Shown in pieces: positions 8,881 to 17,040 of a stretch of 44,016 nt of DNA. The position numbers and the translations under genes were made by a program. Location of the stretch: contig DJGZ01000033.1 in assembly GCA_002433025.1 (NCBI GenBank), positions 1 through 44,016 on the forward strand, read 5' to 3'. The notes beneath the pieces were generated by a model. It was not told the origin of the DNA. It ran no database searches and worked only from the letters and a program-made list of their open reading frames with translations. Source of the stretch: Bacteroidales bacterium UBA5833. GTDB taxonomy: Bacteria > Bacteroidota > Bacteroidia > Bacteroidales > Lentimicrobiaceae. The stretch's first letter is position 1. Every line of letters begins with the position of its first letter.

Positions 8881-10061
8881 AAAAAATCATCCTCTCTACA
8901 TTATTATTCATACTCTCCGTTTCCTTTGCTGCCGGACAGTCAGCGCAAAAGTGGCATTTTAAAACCGGGGGCAGAATTTACAGTTCACCACTCATCGCAG
9001 GCGACCTGATCCTGTTCGGCAGTGGCGACAGCTGCTTTTATGCCCTGAATAAGTCTGTTGGCAATGAGGTATGGCGCTTTAAAACCGGCGGGGCTGTGCA
9101 CTGCGATGCGGCAATCTGTAATTCCGTCGTACTTTTTGCAAGTGCCGACGGTTATCTTTATTCACTGGACGTGAACACGGGCAGGCTGAACTGGAAGGCA
9201 GGCACCGGTAAAGAAAAAATGCTTGATTTGTGGGACTATTACCTCTCCTCTCCCGTCGTTTCCGGAGAATTGGTATTCCGGGGAAGCAGCGACAGTTGCC
9301 TGTATGCTCTGGAAGCCGGAACAGGTAAACTGAAGTGGAAATTCAGGGCCGGGGGGATGATCCATGCAAGCCCGGTTATTGAAAAAGGTGCGGTGATGTT
9401 CGGTGATTTTGCCGGCAATTTTTATGCCTTGAACGCCGCTGATGGCAGCTTGCTATGGCAATTCAGGACTGTGGGAGACCTTTATTTCCCCAATGGTGAA
9501 GTTCAGAAAGGGGGAACCATCGGCGGGGAAACCGTATATTTCGGCAGCCGCGACTTCAACGTGTATGCCCTGAACACAAAAACAGGAAGGGGCAAATGGA
9601 ACATGAAAGAACGGGGGAGCTGGGTGGTTGCAACACCGGTAATTTACGGGGAGCATATTTACTTCGGCACCTCGGATACACATTCCTTCTATTGCCTGAG
9701 AAAATCCGACGGTGAGGTAATCTGGAAAATCCGGCTGCCCATGCGGGTGTACGGCTCCGCAATTGTATGCAATGATGTGGTATACTTCGGTTGTTTCGAC
9801 GGAAAGCTTAGGGGCGTAGATCCGCTCACAGGCGCCCCGGTTACTGAATTTCTCACGCAGGGTTGCAAAGACATCTATCAGAAAGTGTTTAACGACGATG
9901 GCAGTTTCAGAAGCAACTTTGAATTATATGGCAGGGATTATGTAGAATCCGAAAGAATTATCCATACGCTCGGGGCCATTCTTTCCACCCCTGTGGCGGA
10001 TGCCGGTGTGCTCTATTTCGGAAGTTCAGACGGAAACCTTTATGCCGTTGAAGTCAGATAA
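8877..10061 (+). CDS. Secreted PQQ-type beta-propeller protein
   Basis: A 394-residue exported protein with a signal peptide MKKIILSTLLFILSVSFAAGQ and no lipobox Cys. The mature part is made of about eight ~40-residue blades of the PQQ-enzyme-like repeat, each with a pattern like VYFGSxDxxxYALNxxTGxxxWxF (for example NKSVGNEVWRFKTGG and EAGTGKLKWKFRAGG). The catalytic residues of quinoprotein dehydrogenases are not evident, so it is more likely a binding or scaffolding propeller (BamB-like fold) in the periplasm. The ATGA overlap with the aminotransferase gene implies translational coupling. What links a cytosolic aminotransferase with a periplasmic propeller is unclear. Confidence 0.85.
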   Translation: MKKIILSTLLFILSVSFAAGQSAQKWHFKTGGRIYSSPLIAGDLILFGSGDSCFYALNKSVGNEVWRFKTGGAVHCDAAICNSVVLFASADGYLYSLDVNTGRLNWKAGTGKEKMLDLWDYYLSSPVVSGELVFRGSSDSCLYALEAGTGKLKWKFRAGGMIHASPVIEKGAVMFGDFAGNFYALNAADGSLLWQFRTVGDLYFPNGEVQKGGTIGGETVYFGSRDFNVYALNTKTGRGKWNMKERGSWVVATPVIYGEHIYFGTSDTHSFYCLRKSDGEVIWKIRLPMRVYGSAIVCNDVVYFGCFDGKLRGVDPLTGAPVTEFLTQGCKDIYQKVFNDDGSFRSNFELYGRDYVESERIIHTLGAILSTPVADAGVLYFGSSDGNLYAVEVR

Positions 10062-10092
10062 TTCCGGAAAGGACCCCCTTTCCCAGATTACT

Positions 10093-10122
10093 GCCCCCGG
10101 ACAGGTCAGCCTTACCGGGGGC
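10093..10122 (+). terminator. Strong hairpin after the propeller gene
   Basis: GCCCCCGG (10093-10100) and CCGGGGGC (10115-10122) form a perfect 8-bp stem around a 14-base loop, about 30 bases after the stop codon. The downstream bases are only mildly T-rich (TGTTGATT), so this is a weak or factor-assisted terminator. Apart from this and the -7 element at 10375, I see nothing in the gap 10062-10412. Confidence 0.5.
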
Positions 10123-10374
10123 TGTTGATTAAAGCTCCTGACGGGGCATTTCAGCTGGACTTATGGCAGGAACCGGGTGATATACCATCTAAACCCGTAT
10201 TAATCAATGGGGAAAACCGCTTTTCTTAACAGCTTCATTTTAAGAATTATGCTTTGCTGAAAATTACGGAGAAACACCGGAATGCCCCTATGCGTTCATC
10301 ACCATCATATCCCCTTTCAACCGGCTTTCGTGCGGGTTCATCAGCTTTCGTTTTATCGCCCGCAGATCATGCAG

Positions 10375-10382
10375 TAGTTTTG
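10375..10382 (+). promoter_or_regulatory. -7 promoter element before the tandem paralogues
   Basis: TAGTTTTG matches TAnnTTTG and lies 30 bases before the ATG at 10413. No clear -33 TTG is found at the usual distance. Confidence 0.4.
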
Positions 10383-10412
10383 TATCCAATTAATTACAAC
10401 TGCAAATAAGAA

Positions 10413-11057
10413 ATGAAAATGAAAAGATTTATCAGACCGCTCTTCCTTGCTGCCGGCATGCTATTGCTGCTCAGCTTATCCTCAAAAGCCACGAATAATC
10501 CTGAAGGATTTGTTACGATGGATAGAAATATCCGGCAGATGATCAGTTTTTATGATTCAGATACCATTATACTGGTTGTCCCTGATCATTACCGGATCAG
10601 TGAAAACGATATGAATGAAATCAGGAATTTCGTCTTCTGGAAGCAAAAGCCTGAGTACATTGTCAAATGCGAATCAGAACTGAATGATTCCGATCTCAGG
10701 TTTAACCTCCACTTTTTCGGGCCCTGCTACAGATTTTCCGGTGTTCACTTTTCAGGCACTCCTTTCGCCATCAGCGAAAACGGGTTCACTTTCGGGGGAG
10801 CCGGTTTCACTCAGCCGGAGGACGCTTTCTACTTTATGAATTCCTCCGGAAACAGGCTTTATACCTGCCGGAATGGAGAAAACGCCCCCCTGTCTTATAC
10901 ACGACGCATGGCTGGCGCCTATCAGCTCTATGTTTTCAGCGGAGAGCGTATCGTTGTGCCGGCATTGCCACAGGAAACGGAACACCGCATCGCATCAATG
11001 GTATGGTTTCACACCGGCCGCATCGCATCACAGAATACAATGAACCGGGCAGACTAG
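10413..11057 (+). CDS. Exported protein of unknown family, first of a tandem paralogue pair
   Basis: A 214-residue protein with a signal peptide (MKMKRFIRPLFLAAGMLLLLSLSSKA). Its mature part aligns by eye with the N-terminal half of the next gene product: GFVTMDRNIRQMISFYDSDT against GFIAMDDSVKLMQKFYQTDT, NFVFWKQKPEY against DFVFWKEKPFY, QPEDAFYFMNSSGNRLYTCR against QPEDGFYNISDNADRLYICR, and GENAPLSY against GEDAPLSY. It ends where the second protein continues into its HEAGH domain, so this copy lacks the presumed catalytic half. No known family is recognised. It could be a stand-alone binding or regulatory version, or a remnant of gene duplication. Confidence 0.75.
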   Translation: MKMKRFIRPLFLAAGMLLLLSLSSKATNNPEGFVTMDRNIRQMISFYDSDTIILVVPDHYRISENDMNEIRNFVFWKQKPEYIVKCESELNDSDLRFNLHFFGPCYRFSGVHFSGTPFAISENGFTFGGAGFTQPEDAFYFMNSSGNRLYTCRNGENAPLSYTRRMAGAYQLYVFSGERIVVPALPQETEHRIASMVWFHTGRIASQNTMNRAD

Positions 11058-11122
11058 ACCTGACAGACGACAATTGCATTTGTTAATTTATTGAATTCCA
11101 ATACTATTTACACGTTACAAAA

Positions 11123-12388
11123 ATGGCAAAAACCATTAAATCATTTTGTATTGTCATAAACCTTTTGCTGAACTGCATTTTCATCAGTACCGGGTTCTCA
11201 CAGCCATCCGGCTTCATCGCAATGGATGACAGCGTAAAACTGATGCAGAAATTCTATCAGACGGATACTATTGTGGTCGTTATACCTGATGGACATGATT
11301 TAAAGCCTGAAGACGCAGCATTGATCAGAGATTTTGTTTTCTGGAAGGAAAAGCCATTTTATGAATTCCGACATGAATCGCAACCAAGCACAACGGATGC
11401 TGGCAAACACCTGCTTTTCAGCGGACCGCTTCATACTTTCAGGCAAATTACCGCGGGTGACCTTCCGGTAACAATCCTGAAATACGGATTCTCCTTCAAT
11501 GGGGAGCAATTCTGCCAGCCCGAAGATGGTTTTTACAACATCAGCGACAATGCCGACCGGCTCTACATCTGCCGGAACGGTGAAGATGCACCGCTTTCCT
11601 ACCTTGGTTACCTGACCAGTGCCTATCAGTTTTACATCCTCAGGGGAGACCGGATCTGCTTCAGCGGTTTTCGTCCGGGAGGGGGGAAAACTGAACAGAT
11701 GAACAATTTGGATGATCTCAGGAAAAGCTATTTCGGCAAACCGATCCGCACGAAATATGCCGATTTCTATATTGCTGCTTCAATCACCGATACAACGGGG
11801 CTTGCCAGTGCTCTGCCTGAATTTGACCGGTATGTGGATGGCATGTGCCAATACCTGTCTGTTGAACCGGCTGGTGTTCCCCGCTTTGAAACATACTTTT
11901 ACAATACCCGGGAAGAATTACAGTATTTCATTGCCGCTCCGCTATGGCAAACCGTGTATGGAAAATCAACCGGAAACATAAATCACGTTACGGGGGTGAG
12001 TATGACCATCTGCCGGCATGAAGCAGGGCACACCATTATTGGGGCAACGATCGGAAAGGCGCCGTCTGCCTTTTTCGACGAAGGGTTCCGTCAGGCTACC
12101 GATTACTTTTTCAGCCCGGAAGCTTATCAGCACGATCTTGAAGTTTTCAGAACCCACCATCAAAACCTCACTCCCGGACTGATTACCGGCAAAGGGGTTG
12201 AGTTTTTCAGGGCAATGGAAAATTACAGTATTTCAGGGATATTTGTAGACTACCTTATTGCTAAAACGGGTTTCAATGAGTTTAAAGATGCCTACGCTCA
12301 ACATACCATTGACCAGTTGATATCAAAATTCGGCTTCAGTTGGGAAACACTGATTGAAAATCTCAATAAAGATCTGTCAGTTCAATAA
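11123..12388 (+). CDS. Exported putative metallopeptidase (HEAGH) with a paralogous N-terminal domain
   Basis: A 421-residue exported protein with an N-terminal hydrophobic signal up to ...STGFS. Residues ~30-200 match the preceding gene product. Residues ~205-421 form a separate domain carrying H299-E300-A-G-H303 within MTICRHEAGHTIIG, followed by E320 in FFDEGFRQAT. This HExxH...E layout is that of gluzincin-type zinc peptidases (peptidase MA-like), where E320 would be the third zinc ligand. The remaining helices (YSISGIFVDYLIAKTGFNEF, then the C-terminal FSWETLIENLN) fit the C-terminal part of such folds. The peptidase call rests on the motif alone. It lies 65 bases after its paralogue. 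Confidence 0.72.
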   Translation: MAKTIKSFCIVINLLLNCIFISTGFSQPSGFIAMDDSVKLMQKFYQTDTIVVVIPDGHDLKPEDAALIRDFVFWKEKPFYEFRHESQPSTTDAGKHLLFSGPLHTFRQITAGDLPVTILKYGFSFNGEQFCQPEDGFYNISDNADRLYICRNGEDAPLSYLGYLTSAYQFYILRGDRICFSGFRPGGGKTEQMNNLDDLRKSYFGKPIRTKYADFYIAASITDTTGLASALPEFDRYVDGMCQYLSVEPAGVPRFETYFYNTREELQYFIAAPLWQTVYGKSTGNINHVTGVSMTICRHEAGHTIIGATIGKAPSAFFDEGFRQATDYFFSPEAYQHDLEVFRTHHQNLTPGLITGKGVEFFRAMENYSISGIFVDYLIAKTGFNEFKDAYAQHTIDQLISKFGFSWETLIENLNKDLSVQ

Positions 12389-12427
12389 AATCAGGCGAAA
12401 TCTACAATAATAAATTTTCATCTGAAT

Positions 12428-13036
12428 ATGAGAACAGAAATCGCTGACAAGGAAATTAAAAAAGGTTTCGCCACAAAAGGTGTATTCCCTTACAGGTGGT
12501 CTTTTACGCTTCTTTTTCCTTTGCGGAATATCTTTCTTTCTGCAGGTAAATTAATTGAAAGACTTGATATCAAAGAAAACTACAACGTTCTGGAGGTTGG
12601 TCCGGGCCCGGGTTATTTCAGTATTCCTGTCGCAAGAAAATTAAAAACCGGCAAGCTGATCCTTGCTGATATTCAGCCAGAAATGCTGGAGTACGCAAGA
12701 AAGCGGTTCAGCAAAAAAAAGGCAGGAAATGCATCGTACTACTTATGTAACGGAAAGACTTTTGATTTCAGCGATAATTTCTTTGATGTCATTTATATGA
12801 TTGCGGTACTGGGGGAGGTTGAGACCAAAGAAGCCTACATCAGGGAGTTTAGCCGGATGCTGAAAAGAGGTGGAATTGTTTCTGTTTCCGAACTTGCCGG
12901 CGATCCTGACAAGATGAGCATCGGAGAATTGAAAGATCTCTTTGAAAAGCATGATTTTTCTTTTTATGCTCAATATGGTAACAAACGAGATTATACATTA
13001 AATTTTAAAAAGAAAAATGGAAAACAGGATTCTTGA
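12428..13036 (+). CDS. Class I SAM-dependent methyltransferase
   Basis: A 202-residue cytosolic protein. Motif I is VLEVGPGPGYFSIPVARKL (about residues 55-73), the acidic post-I residue lies in LILADIQPEML, and motif IV-like FDVIYMIAVLGEVE and a final MLKRGGIVSVSE region follow. This is the Methyltransf_11/UbiE-like fold. The N-terminal ~45 residues hold a hydrophobic stretch (YRWSFTLLFPLRNIFLSAGKL) that may sit at the membrane. The end overlaps the start of a CPBP membrane protease gene by 20 bases, so the two are probably made together. The substrate is unknown. Confidence 0.85.
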   Translation: MRTEIADKEIKKGFATKGVFPYRWSFTLLFPLRNIFLSAGKLIERLDIKENYNVLEVGPGPGYFSIPVARKLKTGKLILADIQPEMLEYARKRFSKKKAGNASYYLCNGKTFDFSDNFFDVIYMIAVLGEVETKEAYIREFSRMLKRGGIVSVSELAGDPDKMSIGELKDLFEKHDFSFYAQYGNKRDYTLNFKKKNGKQDS

Positions 13037-13847
13037 AAAGTACAACAGGCCGGTTTTCTTTTATGGCCTTTCTTTGCTGATCCCCTGGGCGCTTTGGTTT
13101 GCTGCTGCCTATGTCAGCCACTTGCCTGAAAAAAATAATCTGCTGATATTTTCTCAGGGAGCTTTGGCCATTATCGGTTTATTGGCGCCGGTTTTGATTG
13201 CAGCCTATTTGTTTTTTTCAGACCAGGAATTATTTCACGACCTGAAAATGAGATTTGTCAGGCAAAAAGGTTTTAGTCCGTTATATACCATACTGGCATT
13301 TTCGTTGATCTTTTTCTCACTGGTCGCAGCCCAGTTCATATCCCTGTTGTTTGGTCACGATACCGGCCAGTTTTACATTTCCGGTTCTCCGGGTTTTACT
13401 TCAGCGGTTTTTTCTCCCTGGTTTATCCTGATTTTTGCTCCTGTTGTTGAAGAATTGGCGTGGCACTCATACGGAACAGATACTTTGCGCCGCAGGTTCA
13501 ATCTTTTCAAAACTTCAATGATTTTTGCACTCTACTGGGTTTTCTGGCATTTTCCTCTCTCATTTATCGACGGATATTATCATAGCAACCTGGTGGCGGA
13601 AGGCTTATTGTATTCTCTGAATTTTGTTTTCAGCCTCTTTGTGTTTGTGATTATCATGAACTGGCTGTACTACAAAACAAACAGGAATATACTGGTGACA
13701 ATAATATTTCATTGTTCAGCCAATATTTCAAATGAAATGTTTGCCACTCATCCTGACAGCAAAGTCATTCAGACCGTCTTGTTGCTGATTGTCGCTATCA
13801 TTATACTGATTAAAGAAAAAGAACTTTTTTTCAGAAAAGGATTTTAG
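13017..13847 (+). CDS. CPBP-family intramembrane protease homologue with altered EExxxR motif
   Basis: A 276-residue membrane protein with about eight hydrophobic segments. CPBP (Rce1/Abi) motifs are visible: motif 1 reads VVEELAWHSYGTDTLRRR, motif 2 reads YWVFWHFPL with its His, and motif 3 reads FHCSANISNE with His and Asn. In most members motif 1 is EExxxR followed by Gly; here the Arg is His and the Gly is Ser, while both glutamates remain. This may be a natural subfamily rather than a dead enzyme. Members are linked to prenyl-protein-type cleavage, bacteriocin self-immunity or unknown processing. The start overlaps the methyltransferase gene by 20 bases. Confidence 0.82.
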   Translation: MENRILEKYNRPVFFYGLSLLIPWALWFAAAYVSHLPEKNNLLIFSQGALAIIGLLAPVLIAAYLFFSDQELFHDLKMRFVRQKGFSPLYTILAFSLIFFSLVAAQFISLLFGHDTGQFYISGSPGFTSAVFSPWFILIFAPVVEELAWHSYGTDTLRRRFNLFKTSMIFALYWVFWHFPLSFIDGYYHSNLVAEGLLYSLNFVFSLFVFVIIMNWLYYKTNRNILVTIIFHCSANISNEMFATHPDSKVIQTVLLLIVAIIILIKEKELFFRKGF

Positions 13848-14015
13848 AAATACCGGTAAAATGGAGTGGATTTATATAACTGGCACGCATAACAACATGT
13901 CTGAATTACCCCTGATCAAGAGGTTAATTTTTTATCCCGGCCCCATCCCGGCGTTTGTTATGGCTATTTAGTAAGGAAATCCTGATTGTGAAACATTTCA
14001 AGCACACAGAATATC

Positions 14016-14447
14016 ATGATGAAAAACAGAAACTACCCTGAACTGAAGCCGCTGGCTGTAACTTTTGCCCTGGGAGGTGTATGGGATACCATTGCAGGAT
14101 TTCTTTACATTTTCGCGATCGGCTCAGGGCGTAACATCGACCATCCGCCAATGGACCCTTTTTATTCCATTTTTCTGGGATCATTCTTTCTCTGCTTTGC
14201 CTACCTGCAGTTTATGTCGGCATTGAACATCCGGCGCTATGCCCTGAATGTGGGATGTCTGATTATCGGAAGGGTTTTCTACATTGTATTGCTTTATTCC
14301 CATATGGTTTTTGTTCCGGGCTTCCCCGATACATTCTGGTTCACCGGAATCATAGACGGATTGCTCACGCTTGGTTATATTGCGCTAGCCGCAAGAGGAG
14401 GACTTAAAGCAGGGGAATTATTCTTTCCGTCCTTGCAAAAAAACTAA
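14016..14447 (+). CDS. Small membrane protein of unknown function
   Basis: A 143-residue protein with four predicted membrane segments: near residues 12-32, 47-67 (FYSIFLGSFFLCFAYLQF), 75-98 (GCLIIGRVFYIVLLYSHMVF) and 108-128. No signal peptide or catalytic motif is recognised. The ATGs at 14016 and 14019 are equally possible starts. Two bases separate its stop codon from the TTG start of the acetyltransferase gene, so the two are probably co-transcribed. The four-helix layout resembles DUF-type bundle proteins. Confidence 0.65.
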   Translation: MMKNRNYPELKPLAVTFALGGVWDTIAGFLYIFAIGSGRNIDHPPMDPFYSIFLGSFFLCFAYLQFMSALNIRRYALNVGCLIIGRVFYIVLLYSHMVFVPGFPDTFWFTGIIDGLLTLGYIALAARGGLKAGELFFPSLQKN

Positions 14448-14449
14448 AT

Positions 14450-15022
14450 TTGAACAAGTTTTCATCATACAAAACCCAAAGCATAATCTCTGATAAAGTG
14501 AATGAAGAATCAATCATCATATCCGTCGCGGGAACAGGCGATGCCGCCAATCTGGTGGTGCTTAAGCAACATGTGTGGATAGAAACTTATGCAACCGAAG
14601 GCATTCGCAACGAGTTTTCAGAATATCTGCTCGATACATTCACGCTTGAAAACGAAATCGAAACGCTGAAAAATGTGCGGAGAAAAACACTGATAGCCTC
14701 AAAAAATAACCATCTGATCGGGTGTGCAGTGGTGGCATCAGATGCGGAATGTCCGCTGCAGGGCTTCAATAATTCCGCAGAAATCAGTGTGCTATATGTG
14801 CTTGAGCGCTTTACCGGAATCGGAGCGGGAAAGAAACTGCTCAGCCATGCGGTACGTCTTATAAAGGATGAGGGTTACGGTATCGCCTGGCTTACCGTAT
14901 ACCACAAAAACATGAGGGCTATAGGTTTTTACAGGCATTCTGGCTTCACCGATGCCGGAAAAACTTACTTTTCCATGCAGGGGAATCAGTATGAAAACAG
15001 GATCATGACATACATGATCTGA
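14450..15022 (+). CDS. GNAT-family N-acetyltransferase
   Basis: A 190-residue protein with the GNAT fold: an N-terminal region about residues 25-75 (VLKQHVWIETYATEGI), then strand AEISVLYVLERFTGIGAGKKLL containing the acetyl-CoA pyrophosphate-binding RFTGIGAG (R/QxxGxG/A), then AWLTVYHKNMRAIGFYRHSGF, the classic N-x-x-A-x-x-F-Y-x-x-x-G-F end motif. The frame begins with TTG at 14450, two bases after the previous stop; GTG at 14498 is an alternative start and would keep the whole domain. The acceptor amine is unknown. Confidence 0.88.
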   Translation: MNKFSSYKTQSIISDKVNEESIIISVAGTGDAANLVVLKQHVWIETYATEGIRNEFSEYLLDTFTLENEIETLKNVRRKTLIASKNNHLIGCAVVASDAECPLQGFNNSAEISVLYVLERFTGIGAGKKLLSHAVRLIKDEGYGIAWLTVYHKNMRAIGFYRHSGFTDAGKTYFSMQGNQYENRIMTYMI

Positions 15023-15104
15023 TTTTAATATGTCCGGGAAGACTCCCACTGCTCTTCACGCTGCCAGGCTTTTTCAACAAGTTGATTCACATCATTTTAT
15101 CATA

Positions 15105-15596
15105 ATGAAAAATTTCCTGACTTTAACATTCATCGCAGCATCAGCCCTGCTACTGGCCTCATGCGGCGCCCACCGGTCCGGCTTAAACAGCCCGTCCTAT
15201 GCATACACCCCTGCTGACCCGGAACTTTACAATACCATTTCCAGGCTCGACAGCGTTTTCTGGGATGCCTACAACACCTGCGATCTGAAAACCCAGGCCA
15301 CATTATACGCTGACAGCATAGAGTTCTATCATGACCAGGGAGGACTGATTACTTCAAAGCAGGCTATTCTTGAGGCAACAAAGCAGAATATCTGCGGAAA
15401 AATACGCAGAGACCTTGTAAAGGGAAGCCTGGAGGTATACCCCATCAGGGGTTTCGGGGCAGTTGAATTGGGTTTACATACCTTTCGGAATATTACTGAT
15501 AAAGCAAATACCCCATCCCGACCCGGAAGGTTTGTGATTATCTGGCAGCAGCACAAAGATAAATGGACCATTAAAAGAGTAATCAGTTTACATTGA
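15105..15596 (+). CDS. NTF2-like (DUF4440/SnoaL-type) lipoprotein
   Basis: A 163-residue lipoprotein. The ATG at 15105 is chosen because it starts the signal MKNFLTLTFIAASALLLASC, with the lipidated Cys in LLASC, although the frame is open from 15030. The mature part has the cone-shaped NTF2-like pattern: an initial helix (ISRLDSVFWDAYNTCDLKTQATLYADSIEFYHD), then a curved sheet with GFGAVELGLHTF and RFVIIWQQHKDKWTIKRVIS. Members act as small-ligand-binding proteins or as dehydratases and isomerases. No catalytic residues can be assigned here. It lies in a run of closely spaced genes, 7 bases before the isochorismatase-type gene. Confidence 0.8.
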   Translation: MKNFLTLTFIAASALLLASCGAHRSGLNSPSYAYTPADPELYNTISRLDSVFWDAYNTCDLKTQATLYADSIEFYHDQGGLITSKQAILEATKQNICGKIRRDLVKGSLEVYPIRGFGAVELGLHTFRNITDKANTPSRPGRFVIIWQQHKDKWTIKRVISLH

Positions 15597-15603
15597 ATAC
15601 TTT

Positions 15604-16101
15604 ATGAAAACACTTCTTGTTATTGACATACAAAAGGAACTCACACACAGGGCAGGAATCCATAAACCGGGGATTTTCTTCGATACGGTAAATGCCGCAA
15701 TCCGGAAATTCAGGGAGGCCGGGAATACTATTGTGTTTATTCAGCACAACAGCAAACTCCTTGAGCCGGGAACTCACGCCTGGGAAATTGATGAGCGGAT
15801 CGACAGGAATTTCATTGACAAGTCCATTCAGAAGCAGCATGGAAACGCCTTTACCGGGACTGACCTCAGGCAATACCTCAGCAGTTGCGGAACCACGGAA
15901 GTACTGATCTGCGGCATGGTTACGCACCAATGTGTAAAAGCCACAGCGACAGGATCGGTAAGACTTGGCTACGCCACTTCACTCCTGAAAAACGGGCATA
16001 CCAATTTTCATGAGGATGCTGCCGGTATTATCAGCAGAACAGAGGCAGCACTGCTTGAGCTTGGTGTAAAAACCGTTGATTTGCAGGATATAAACTGCTG
16101 A
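15604..16101 (+). CDS. Isochorismatase-family cysteine hydrolase
   Basis: A 165-residue cytosolic hydrolase. The N-terminal MKTLLVIDIQKE supplies the catalytic Asp, a Lys lies in the central region (SIQKQHGNAFTGTDL), and the nucleophilic Cys lies in GMVTHQCVKATATGSVRLGY, the usual (C)-V-x-x-T-A context. Length and order fit the nicotinamidase/isochorismatase superfamily. The substrate, an amide or similar, cannot be assigned from these motifs. It is flanked by a lipoprotein gene 7 bases upstream and a methyltransferase-like gene 15 bases downstream. Confidence 0.9.
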   Translation: MKTLLVIDIQKELTHRAGIHKPGIFFDTVNAAIRKFREAGNTIVFIQHNSKLLEPGTHAWEIDERIDRNFIDKSIQKQHGNAFTGTDLRQYLSSCGTTEVLICGMVTHQCVKATATGSVRLGYATSLLKNGHTNFHEDAAGIISRTEAALLELGVKTVDLQDINC

Positions 16102-16116
16102 TATTCTGATCCGATT

Positions 16117-17004
16117 ATGGACGAACTTAAAAAGGAAATCGACCGTCAGATCCATTTCAACCGTGGTAAAAACCTGTTTCACGAAAGTGCAATGCTTTCG
16201 ATGGAGTTTATTAAACCCGGCTCAGATGCATTTACCCGCCTGGCCGGTTTGACGGATGAGCAGCTGACGTTCCTTGCTGACTATGCCACCCAAAAATCCC
16301 TTGAGGAATTCTGCCGCATCAATCAGTATTATACATTTGACCCGAAAGCAACTGAAGAACTTAAAGAAATCTATATTCAGCTTCTATCAGCCATCAGGCA
16401 GCAGGGAGGGCCTGATGCAGCTTCTCCGCAGAAGCACTATGAAAATCTCAGGCAATGGCTGCTGAAAACCAACCCTTTTGCAGGAGTGATCTACCCTGAT
16501 ATGGATCAGGAGCTGGAACCGGCACATTGTCATGAATACAGCGCCGGATTGCAGCTGGAAATCCTCCATCTGGATATTTCCACCCTGATAGAGCCAATAC
16601 TGGATATCGGCTGCGGCAAACAGGGCAACCTTGTGCAACACCTCCGCAGCCGGGGGCTTGAGGCTTATGGAATAGACCGCTTCTCAGTTGAAAAGCCTTA
16701 CCTCCTCCGGTCCGGCTGGTTTGATTATGATTATGGTGTTTCGCACTGGGGAACAGTAATCAGCCACCTGGGATTTTCCAATCATTTCGTGCATCACCAC
16801 CTGCGTAATGACGGCGACTACCTGAAATACGCTGCGATCTATATGAAAATCCTGGCCGCGCTCCGCCCTGGCGGCCGTTTTTACTATGCCCCTTCCCTCC
16901 CTTTTATCGAACAATGGCTTGATAAAGACCGTTTCAGCGTAATCAGCCACAATGACTACCCGGGACAATACGGATCAGCCATCATTGAAAAGCTCAGTCG
17001 CTGA
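16117..17004 (+). CDS. Methyltransferase-like protein (class I SAM fold)
   Basis: A 295-residue cytosolic protein. The first ~150 residues are helical and unassigned. The C-terminal half shows ILDIGCGKQGNLVQHL (SAM motif I) and AYGIDRF (acidic end of strand 2), then a His-rich segment SNHFVHHHLRND and a late AALRPGGRFYYAPSLP, typical of the Methyltransf_11-type fold. The substrate is unknown. It is the last gene of the closely spaced 14016-17004 run and converges on the dihydrouridine synthase gene, with only 36 bases between the stops and no clear terminator. Confidence 0.72.
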   Translation: MDELKKEIDRQIHFNRGKNLFHESAMLSMEFIKPGSDAFTRLAGLTDEQLTFLADYATQKSLEEFCRINQYYTFDPKATEELKEIYIQLLSAIRQQGGPDAASPQKHYENLRQWLLKTNPFAGVIYPDMDQELEPAHCHEYSAGLQLEILHLDISTLIEPILDIGCGKQGNLVQHLRSRGLEAYGIDRFSVEKPYLLRSGWFDYDYGVSHWGTVISHLGFSNHFVHHHLRNDGDYLKYAAIYMKILAALRPGGRFYYAPSLPFIEQWLDKDRFSVISHNDYPGQYGSAIIEKLSR

Positions 17005-17040
17005 GCAATTACAAAACATTTGATATCTGTTCCGGTAAAT

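Noticed and set aside
10062..10412. Search for tRNA or small RNA in the 351-base gap
   Set aside because: Only the GCCCCCGG hairpin and a -7 element were found; no cloverleaf, TpsiC box or acceptor stem.
13848..14015. Possible gene or regulator site between the CPBP gene and the small membrane protein
   Set aside because: No start with coding character, no hairpin and no full -7 element could be supported.
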